This document shows positions 1-4,891 of a DNA stretch of 5,302 nucleotides, one piece after another. The DNA is taken from positions 1 to 5,302 of the forward strand of contig CALUBX010000307.1 of the NCBI GenBank assembly GCA_943914405.1, given 5' to 3'. How positions within the stretch are numbered: the stretch's first letter is position 1; the number at the start of each line of letters is the position of its first letter. The notes beneath the pieces were generated by a model, which was not told the origin of the DNA, searched no databases, and was given only the letters and a program-made list of their open reading frames with translations. A program made the translations under genes and the position numbers. This DNA is from an uncultured Hyphomicrobiales bacterium (GTDB taxonomy: Bacteria; Pseudomonadota; Alphaproteobacteria; Rhizobiales; Rhizobiaceae).

Positions 1-7
1 GGCAACA

Positions 8-24
8 GGCCTCCAAAAGAGGCC
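8..24. repeat. GGCCTC hairpin at left edge
   Basis: GGCCTC at 8-13 and GAGGCC at 19-24 form a perfect 6-bp inverted repeat around a CAAAA loop. No T-run follows on either strand, so an intrinsic terminator is unlikely. It lies three bases before the next group of inverted repeats and may belong to the same recombination or protein-binding site. The function is unknown. Confidence 0.4.
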
Positions 25-26
25 AT

Positions 27-56
27 GCGGCATAATCCGGATCGCGGCATTATGCG
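27..56. repeat. GCATAAT/ATTATGC inverted repeat
   Basis: GCATAAT (30-36) and ATTATGC (49-55) are perfect 7-bp inverted arms separated by 12 bases, and the spacer begins inside an 8-bp palindrome, ATCCGGAT (35-42). The heptamer GCGGCAT also occurs directly repeated at 27-33 and 44-50. Paired arms around a short central spacer resemble tyrosine-recombinase core sites, but no integrase gene is visible in the window to support that reading. Confidence 0.45.
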
Positions 57-58
57 TT

Positions 59-78
59 TTATGCCGATATCGGCATAA
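59..78. repeat. 20-bp perfect palindrome TTATGCCGAT/ATCGGCATAA
   Basis: TTATGCCGAT (59-68) is followed directly by its exact reverse complement (69-78), giving a 20-bp perfect palindrome with no loop. Its half-site GGCATAA also occurs at 29-35, and the near-copy TTATGCG lies at 50-56, so the left edge holds at least four copies of one half-site in alternating orientation. This is the kind of arrangement bound by a dimeric regulator or a recombinase. Which one cannot be told from this window. Confidence 0.55.
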
Positions 79-162
79 GATCCACTGGACCGCTCCTGCC
101 CATCGCATCGGCCGCGATCTCTCACGCTACGCCAGGGACAAGAGCGAGCGAGCCCGGGAAGA

Positions 163-188
163 GTTGCCGAACTCGGCAGCTGCTTTTT
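163..188 (+). terminator. possible weak intrinsic terminator
   Basis: GTTGCCG (163-169) pairs with CGGCAGC (174-180), including one T-G wobble, leaving the four-base loop AACT. Three bases later comes a run of five T (184-188). Stem then T-run is the form of a rho-independent terminator for rightward transcription. The stem is short, the T-run is not immediately adjacent, and no gene is seen to the left within the window, so support is modest. Confidence 0.3.
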
Positions 189-330
189 ATGTGCCGATCT
201 GGGGATCGTACCGGAACTCGAGCCGCGGCCCGACCATGCCTCCTACCTTCAGTCATGGCTCGACGTATTGGCAAACGACACACGGGCAATCTTCCAAGCG
301 GCGGCGCATGCGCAGCGCGCGGCAACTTTT

Positions 331-354
331 CTCCACGGGCTGCAGCCCGTGGAG
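331..354. repeat. 24-bp perfect palindrome with PstI-type centre
   Basis: CTCCACGGGCTG (331-342) is followed directly by its exact reverse complement CAGCCCGTGGAG (343-354), centred on CTGCAG. It is flanked by TTTT on the left and GGAGGAG on the right. The T-run is on the wrong side for a terminator of rightward transcription, and leftward reading gives AAAA after the stem, so neither strand forms a standard terminator. It could be a cruciform-prone site, a dimer-binding site or a junction between inverted copies of a short sequence. Confidence 0.55.
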
Positions 355-735
355 GAGGAGGCTCGGAAGGTGGCCTGAAGGTTTCCGCCTCGGATGGCGT
401 CAAGGCCGGTCGCCTCGCTCAGCGGTGGCCGGCTCAATCATCGGGTTCGCCTCAGCCAGATAATCCTCGGCAATCCTCAAAACCAGCTTCCCCAAAAACG
501 ACGTTTGCCGGGTGTCGGGTTTCGGCCTACGGGATTGCTTGATCCCCACGATAGACGGACGGCATCCTGATGCTTTTGCTCCAGGCGGCAGGTCACAGGC
601 ACCTCTGCGACAGGACGATTGTTGCAAGCGGAGCCTGGCCGATGGTCTGCAACGAGTGTGCAAGTCTTTACGGTGGCTTTTGCAGAGGCTGCAACCCGCC
701 GGGCCATTTGCTGGGGATTTGCATTATGGCGGTTC

Positions 736-755
736 GCCATCGTCATATTCCTTTT
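736..755 (-). repeat. left arm of a 20-bp inverted repeat (copy of the DUF736 start region)
   Basis: Read on the minus strand this segment is AAAAGGAATATGACGATGGC. It matches the plus-strand segment at 1009-1028 in 19 of 20 bases, so the two sites face away from each other about 270 bases apart. Each carries AAGGA followed by two in-frame ATG codons. On this side the second ATG (740-738) opens an 87-codon frame running to 477, with no recognisable product. It may be a divergent small gene, or the start of a rearranged or decayed gene. Confidence 0.5.
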
Positions 756-979
756 CCCGTTTGGAAGGGGCTCCATAGGCGGGCTCGATGGGGCAGGTCT
801 GACCGGAGAACGGCTTCGCCTCGCTCTTGATCCCGCAACGGCTCTGCAAAACTTTCATCCCCTGCCGGCTCACGCCGCCATTCCTCGCGAAACAAGAAAG
901 TGTCTCCGCGCCGCCCTCCACGCTGTTCCGGCCCTTTGGGTGCGGTCCGATCGTCCCTGGCCTTTGCGACTGCCATCGA

Positions 980-997
980 GGCCGCAATGGAGCGGCC
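980..997 (+). promoter_or_regulatory. small hairpin ahead of the DUF736 gene
   Basis: GGCCGC (980-985) and GCGGCC (992-997) form a 6-bp stem with a six-base loop, ending 13 bases before the AAGGA ribosome-binding site of the DUF736 gene. If the transcript starts upstream it would lie in the 5' leader. No promoter could be recognised with confidence, so a regulatory role is a guess. Confidence 0.25.
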
Positions 998-1008
998 CGA
1001 AACAGCAA

Positions 1009-1028
1009 AAAAGGAATATGACAATGGC
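1009..1028 (+). repeat. right arm of the 20-bp inverted repeat, carrying the DUF736 ribosome-binding site
   Basis: AAAAGGAATATGACAATGGC is the partner of 736-755, with one mismatch. It contains AAGGA (1011-1015) and two possible ATG starts at 1018 and 1024. The spacing from AAGGA is 2 bases to the first ATG and 8 bases to the second, which favours the second as the true start. Confidence 0.55.
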
Positions 1029-1335
1029 TACCATCGGCACCTTCACCTCCACCGAAAACGGTTTCACCGGTTCGATCCGCACCCTCGCTCTCAACGTCAA
1101 GGCTCGCATCGCCCGCATCGAGAACCCCTCGGACAAAGGCCCGCAGTTCCGCATCTTCGCCGGCTCCGTTGAACTCGGCGCCGCCTGGCAGAAGCGCTCC
1201 AGCGAGAGCGACCGCGACTACCTCTCGGTCAAGCTCGACGATCCGAGCTTCCCCGCCCCGATCTACGCCACGCTGAGCGAGGTGGAAGGTGAGGATGGCT
1301 ACCAGCTGATCTGGTCCCGCCCGAACCGCGACTGA
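1024..1335 (+). CDS. DUF736 family protein
   Basis: This encodes 103 residues beginning MATIGTF, a typical full length for the DUF736 family (small proteins of about 100 residues, known mainly from Rhizobiales and often on plasmids and integrative elements). Family hallmarks are the N-terminal MATIGTFTSTENGFTGSI, a central EL.GAAWQK segment, the highly conserved YLSVKLDDPSFPAPIYA block (about residues 71-87) and the closing LIWSRP. No signal peptide or membrane segment is visible, so it is probably cytoplasmic. The biochemical function is not established to my knowledge. I chose ATG 1024 over 1018 because AAGGA lies 8 bases ahead of it. An in-frame open stretch continues upstream to 619, but it does not resemble the family and lacks this ribosome-binding site. 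The gene stands alone, converges on the resolvase remnant and ends in a GC-rich hairpin. Its GC is clearly higher than that of the minus-strand operon. Confidence 0.92.
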   Translation: MATIGTFTSTENGFTGSIRTLALNVKARIARIENPSDKGPQFRIFAGSVELGAAWQKRSSESDRDYLSVKLDDPSFPAPIYATLSEVEGEDGYQLIWSRPNRD

Positions 1336-1343
1336 GACCTGCA

Positions 1344-1366
1344 GGCCCCGCCGCCAGGGCGGGGCC
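1344..1366 (+). terminator. GC-rich hairpin after the DUF736 gene
   Basis: GGCCCCGCC (1344-1352) pairs perfectly with GGCGGGGCC (1358-1366) around the five-base loop GCCAG, beginning 8 bases after the DUF736 stop codon. It lacks a downstream T-run on either strand, so it is not a textbook intrinsic terminator. Its position between two convergent genes still suggests transcript ending or 3'-end stabilisation. Confidence 0.55.
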
Positions 1367-1414
1367 AACCGGTCGCCTTGAGAAAGCCGGTAAAGGGCGT
1401 CGAGCCCGCTCCTT

Positions 1415-1770
1415 TCAACGTCGTTGCCGATCCTTCATGAACCGCAGCTCCATATCCGCGACCATGCCAAGGATCGTGATAACGAGCTGTCCGCCATCTC
1501 CGGCCGTTGAGACTTGCGGCTCAAGAACCCGCAGTGACGCACCCTTGCAGTCCAGTTCGTGGAGCCGATTGAGCACGTCGCGCGTTGATCGCCCGAGGAT
1601 GTCGAGACGTAAAACGACAAGCTCGTCACCCGTGCGGAGAAACTGGAGAACGGTTTCCAGTTCAGTGCGCCCGTCTCGCAATGCGCCAAAGACTGTTTCG
1701 GATTGAATAATTTCGCAACCCGCTGCCTTGAGGCGCTCGAGCTGACGCGAGCATAACTTACGCGGATCAT
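1415..1770 (-). pseudogene. decayed serine recombinase (resolvase, Tn3-associated type)
   Basis: Two overlapping frames together spell a resolvase catalytic domain. From ATG 1770 one frame reads MIRVSYARVS, with the catalytic serine (residue 10) at 1743-1741. The match then jumps to another frame reading RQLERLKAAGCE, continuing through RTGDELVVLRLD, GRSTRDV and VITILGMVADMELRF to a stop at 1415. The usual ten or so residues between YARVS and RQL are missing, and the join lies in similar GCTCG-rich sequence, so a short out-of-frame deletion is likely. The conserved LDRLGR motif reads LDILGR (codon 1600-1598): the arginine equivalent to Arg68 of gamma-delta resolvase, part of the active site, is isoleucine. 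The protein stops at DRQRR, before the helix-turn-helix domain. A shifted frame just beyond reads ERSGLDA, resembling the usual QRAGIDA continuation. The remnant starts 12 bases after the ABC exporter stop. It is surely non-functional and marks an old transposon insertion or resolution site. Confidence 0.85.
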
Positions 1771-1782
1771 TGAGAGATCGCG

Positions 1783-3528
1783 TCAGGTCGGCAGGCTGTT
1801 TTGATCCTTCTCACGATCAAGCGCCACTATGGTGTCGGCTATTGCCGCCACCGCCTGATCATGGGTTATCAGCAATATCCCCCGGCTGACGGACAGCGAC
1901 CTGATCAAGTTCAAAATCTCAGCCTTCGTTCTTTCGTCCAGTGCAGAGGTGGCTTCGTCAAAAATGAGTATGTCCGCGTCGCGATAAATCGCTCTTGCTA
2001 TCGCCAGCCGTTGGCGTTCGCCGCCTGATAGTTTGAAACCCCGCTCCCCTATTTCGGTGTCGTAACCATCAGGGAGGCCCAAAACAAGATCGGCAATTTC
2101 GGCTGCTCTGACGGCTGCTTCCATCTTCCTCTGATCGGGGTTGGACGAAAGGCTGATATTGAAACCAAGGCTTTCGCGAAACATTACCGCATCCTGCGGG
2201 ACGACGGCGATCTTTCGACGAAGTTCAAGACCGTTGAGCTCGTTGATATCCACGCCATTGGCGCGGATATTGCCTTCGCTTAGGGGCAACGACTTCAAAA
2301 CGAGACGGACTAGCGTTGATTTTCCGCTGCCAGATTTCCCAAGCAAAGCAGTAATCTTGCCTTTTTCGACCCGCAAGCTGGCATTACGGAGCGCCCATCG
2401 ACCATCAGGATATTTGTAGCTCACTTTGTCGATGTCAATCGCCGAGAGAGCATCAACTGGACCGAGAGAACGCTGATCCGCATCCCTATCCTCAGCAAAA
2501 ACTTCCAGAAACCGTTTAACAGATTCAAAGGACTGCCTGGTGTCACGGTACGAAAAACTAAATCCTTCCATCGTTCGGAAAAGCTGCAATATGTAGGTGT
2601 TCGTCAGGACGAGAGCGCCGACGGACAACTCGCCTAATACAGCCCGCGTAGCTGACAGCCACAGGGCGGCAGCAAATCCACAAAGCAGAACGGCAGATAG
2701 GGTGATGCCAAGAAAGCCGCGACTGAAGTAGAATTTTCGGAAGCGCAGATGAACATCATGCAATCGTTCGCGATATGATCTGACGATCTCATCTTCGATG
2801 ACAAGTGTCTTTATCCCTTCGGCGTTCAATATTGCATCGCCGGCCGCGCCTTGGGCCTCAATCGAGACATTCAACGCCATTTTTAGTCGTCTGCTCGCCC
2901 ATTCGGCACCAATGACAAGTGTGAGAACGTAGAACACAATCGTAGCGAGGATTATTGCGGATATGTCAGCATCAACAAATGTGAAGACAGCGGCCGATGT
3001 GATGAGGATTTCAAATATTAGCGGAGAAAGCTGGGTAAACACCATTCCGCTGAGTGTTTGAATCCCGGCCAGACCTTGGCCGACAATTGAATCAAGTCGC
3101 CCCATCGAGCGGTTGACATGAAAGCTGACCGGAAGATTCAGCAAATGCTGAAGGTAGGTTTCACGGACCGAATTTAGTATTCGGTTCTCGGCGGGCTGAT
3201 AGATGAGCCAGCGCTGCTCGGTAAGGAATTTGGAGATGCCGAGCGCGATTAGGGAGAGCAGGACAAAAATCAACGCTCCCGAAGTTACCGTGCTTTCCGA
3301 CGAGAGCGCGTCAACGGCTTTTGAAAAAAGAACCGGCGAGATCGCCAGCAGGACGCTAGCAAGGAAAGAAAGCACAATGCTCAGAAACAGGAACACGAAT
3401 ATCGTTCGGCTGCTTTGAAGCGCCACAATGGAACGCAACAATGCCTTGGCCGCCGCTTTCTGATCGACTTGCCCTGGAGATTCATCGAAGCCTGATAAAC
3501 TAGCCGACGGCCGCTGAGCGATATTCAT
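1783..3528 (-). CDS. ABC exporter, fused membrane and ATPase domains
   Basis: This is a 581-residue half-transporter of the exporter type, expected to act as a homodimer in the inner membrane and drive substrate outward with ATP. About six membrane segments lie near residues 42-64, 84-102, 161-183, 189-207, 272-293 and 300-316. The ATPase domain has Walker A GKSGSGKST (397-405), the Q-loop glutamine (445), the signature LSGGERQ (500-506), Walker B LIFDE (521-525), the D-loop SALD (528-531) and the switch histidine in LLITHD (556). All are intact. The transmembrane domain recalls the Atm1/HMT1-like exporter branch (phrases such as LQLFRTMEGFSFSYRDTRQS), but I cannot assign a substrate. There is no N-terminal C39 peptidase domain, so it should not cleave a leader peptide itself. 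The ATG at 3528 has AAGGA 10 bases upstream. A TTG at 3588 would add 20 residues deeper inside the glycosyltransferase gene and is less likely. The 29-base overlap with that gene implies translational coupling. GC is low for the window. Confidence 0.93.
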   Translation of the reverse strand: MNIAQRPSASLSGFDESPGQVDQKAAAKALLRSIVALQSSRTIFVFLFLSIVLSFLASVLLAISPVLFSKAVDALSSESTVTSGALIFVLLSLIALGISKFLTEQRWLIYQPAENRILNSVRETYLQHLLNLPVSFHVNRSMGRLDSIVGQGLAGIQTLSGMVFTQLSPLIFEILITSAAVFTFVDADISAIILATIVFYVLTLVIGAEWASRRLKMALNVSIEAQGAAGDAILNAEGIKTLVIEDEIVRSYRERLHDVHLRFRKFYFSRGFLGITLSAVLLCGFAAALWLSATRAVLGELSVGALVLTNTYILQLFRTMEGFSFSYRDTRQSFESVKRFLEVFAEDRDADQRSLGPVDALSAIDIDKVSYKYPDGRWALRNASLRVEKGKITALLGKSGSGKSTLVRLVLKSLPLSEGNIRANGVDINELNGLELRRKIAVVPQDAVMFRESLGFNISLSSNPDQRKMEAAVRAAEIADLVLGLPDGYDTEIGERGFKLSGGERQRLAIARAIYRDADILIFDEATSALDERTKAEILNLIRSLSVSRGILLITHDQAVAAIADTIVALDREKDQNSLPT

Positions 3529-4822
3529 TGCCAACCAATCCTTCAGCAATTTCAACGATAGGATCTCCAATGGGGGCTCGCGCTTCAAGGACCCGCGAAA
3601 GCGCCTTGCTGTGATGGATCAGGCACTGCCGCAATTCGGAGCTCGCGATCAGATCGGCGATTCCTTTTTCCAATTGCGCGACGTCTTGCGGATCATCGAT
3701 CTTCAGGACGTTGACCCGATCCACGAGTTGGCTTCCAAAATACACCTTCTCATAGATTTCCCCACTGAGGATTAAGGGGGATCCGCAGGCTATTACCTCG
3801 CGCGGGACTTGTGGAGTGTGAAATGTTATTGGGAAACGATTTTCCAGAAACGCCACCGCCGAGCACGACCGGATAAATCCTGGCACCCGCCATGGAGCTA
3901 CTGGCGGCAAGACAATGGAGCGGCCTCGCATGTTCTGTCTTTCGGACAGATATTTGAACGCATGGGCGAACCTCTTTGGCGTCGCGCTCCATAATGCCCG
4001 ATAAGATACCTTGATCCCCTTGCTTGCGAGAGCGTCGATTGCGTCGATGAGGTTGTAAGTGCCTTTAACTTCCGCGATTTTCCCATATGAGCCGATCGCA
4101 GGGTCATCACTTTCCAGGCCTGCGCGATTCCATGCGATCAGCTTTTGATAGGTGTCGTCATCGAAGCCGTAATTCGAGAACCACTCCTCCGACCGGGCGA
4201 CGAGCTCGGGCAAGTCGAAAACTTGTGAAGGATCGCAAAACGATCTGTGCAGGGCCCTACCCTTGGCCCTGAATACGGCATCGTCCCTGACGCCGGCTTG
4301 TTTCAAAATAGTCTCGGTTTGGGCGCTCTTTCCCGTTATCACGGCCGCGGCCTCCGATAGAAATGCATCATATGCGATGCCCAGGGTTGAGACATTCCGC
4401 AGTCGGCCCAGATCGCTACCTGCATGCCGCAGAACTACCGGGACATTATACATCCTTCCGAGCAATGATGCCGCGACGCCGTAAGGTTCGAAGTACCAGC
4501 CGATGATTATATCAGGGACTTTGCGCTTGATGCTTTCAAGGCCCGCACCAAGCATCTGGGTTAAAAACGGAGGCGCCCAGGGGATATATGATTGGGTTGG
4601 AATGCTCTCGACATTATGAATTGTGCCGCCTCGCTGCTGAAAGACTTCTATCTCGTCGTCAGCTTCCATTGTCATCTGGCGAAACCCATATTCCATCGCC
4701 TCCGCATTGGTGATGACGTCGATGGAGTGTCCGGCGTCCAGAAAGTCACAGGCGGCTAGCCACGTGCTGCGAGAAACTCCCCCTTGAATGGGTGGAATTT
4801 TTCCAAAAAGAAGAACATGCAT
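3500..4822 (-). CDS. glycosyltransferase, GT-B fold, family 4-like
   Basis: This 440-residue protein has the two-domain layout of GT-B enzymes that move a sugar from a nucleotide-activated donor to an acceptor. The N-terminal half opens with a Rossmann-like strand and glycine-rich loop (MHVLLFGKIPPIQGGVSRST, residues 1-20) and contains LRHAGSDLGR (131-140). The C-terminal half has GSYGKIAEVKGTYNLIDAI (244-262), matching the donor-side G(K/R)..E.KG block, and PREVIACGSPLILS (340-353), the acidic donor-binding segment. The first glutamate of the usual E-x7-E pair is not in its standard position (residue 334 is Phe), so the donor loop is unusual. No membrane segment or signal peptide is seen, so it is cytoplasmic or peripheral. 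ATG 4822 is chosen because GAGGAGG (4835-4829) sits 6 bases upstream. An in-frame start at 4885 would add 21 residues that do not fit the fold. Donor and acceptor are unknown. Coupling to the exporter suggests the glycosylated product is exported. Confidence 0.88.
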   Translation of the reverse strand: MHVLLFGKIPPIQGGVSRSTWLAACDFLDAGHSIDVITNAEAMEYGFRQMTMEADDEIEVFQQRGGTIHNVESIPTQSYIPWAPPFLTQMLGAGLESIKRKVPDIIIGWYFEPYGVAASLLGRMYNVPVVLRHAGSDLGRLRNVSTLGIAYDAFLSEAAAVITGKSAQTETILKQAGVRDDAVFRAKGRALHRSFCDPSQVFDLPELVARSEEWFSNYGFDDDTYQKLIAWNRAGLESDDPAIGSYGKIAEVKGTYNLIDAIDALASKGIKVSYRALWSATPKRFAHAFKYLSERQNMRGRSIVLPPVAPWRVPGFIRSCSAVAFLENRFPITFHTPQVPREVIACGSPLILSGEIYEKVYFGSQLVDRVNVLKIDDPQDVAQLEKGIADLIASSELRQCLIHHSKALSRVLEARAPIGDPIVEIAEGLVGNEYRSAAVG

Positions 4823-4828
4823 TTGAAA

Positions 4829-4835
4829 CCTCCTC
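4829..4835 (-). promoter_or_regulatory. strong ribosome-binding site of the glycosyltransferase gene
   Basis: GAGGAGG on the minus strand, 6 bases before ATG 4822, is a near-ideal Shine-Dalgarno sequence and settles the start of the gene. It begins directly after the 6-bp stem at 4836-4853, so folding there could change its accessibility. Confidence 0.8.
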
Positions 4836-4869
4836 AGCCGATCCACCTCGGCTATCCGCCCGAGGTGGA
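4836..4869 (-). promoter_or_regulatory. two mutually exclusive hairpins between the small gene and the glycosyltransferase gene
   Basis: On the minus-strand transcript, TCCACCTCGG (4869-4860) pairs perfectly with CCGAGGTGGA (4851-4842), a 10-bp stem with an eight-base loop. The alternative is AGCCGA (4853-4848) pairing with TCGGCT (4841-4836), a 6-bp stem with loop GGTGGA that abuts the Shine-Dalgarno sequence. Both use bases 4842-4851, so only one can form at a time. No T-run follows, so a simple terminator is unlikely. RNA processing, partial termination or control of translation of the downstream gene are possible. Confidence 0.5.
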
Positions 4870-4891
4870 CTTTCGGCGAATGCATCGGCGA

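Larger units (their letters stand above)
1..1010. other. about 1 kb without a convincing gene
   Basis: I find no reading frame here with a recognisable protein family. The longer open frames on both strands overlap one another, are rich in Arg, Pro and Ala, and look like by-products of high GC. One minus-strand frame (740 down to 477, 87 codons) is slightly better supported because its start region copies that of the DUF736 gene, but its protein resembles nothing I know. The stretch is not featureless: it holds a palindrome cluster at 8-78, a hairpin with a T-run at 163-188, a 24-bp palindrome at 331-354, one arm of an inverted repeat at 736-755, and a small hairpin at 980-997. It is best read as intergenic or decayed accessory DNA left by rearrangement. 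Confidence 0.6.

Noticed and set aside
331..354. The 24-bp palindrome as an intrinsic terminator.
   Set aside because: The T-run lies 5' of the stem on the plus strand, and the minus-strand transcript would have A after the stem. It also lacks a natural loop.
477..740. An 87-residue minus-strand gene.
   Set aside because: The start region is plausible, but the protein shows no family resemblance, has an unconvincing composition and ends without a terminator. Kept as an observation only.
1..1010. A CRISPR array or RNA gene in the gene-free stretch.
   Set aside because: The repeats seen are single palindromes and one inverted pair. There is no regular repeat-spacer pattern, and no tRNA-like cloverleaf or rRNA segment was recognised.
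619..1335. A 238-residue reading frame that includes the DUF736 protein at its end.
   Set aside because: Only the last 103 residues match the family. The upstream part is compositionally odd, and a proper ribosome-binding site with ATG lies at 1011-1026, so the long form is an open stretch and not a fusion protein.
724..1368. A 214-residue minus-strand frame opposite the DUF736 gene.
   Set aside because: It is the antisense shadow of a well-recognised gene in GC-rich DNA. Its protein has no recognisable family and it runs through the hairpin at 1344-1366.
1435..1770. A complete 111-residue minus-strand protein starting MIRVSYARVS.
   Set aside because: Only its first ten residues are resolvase-like. 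After the deletion point it reads the wrong frame, so it is part of the pseudogene, not a separate gene.
3528..3588. The TTG start at 3588 for the ABC exporter.
   Set aside because: It is a weak start codon without a good Shine-Dalgarno sequence and deep in the preceding gene. ATG 3528 has AAGGA at a workable distance.
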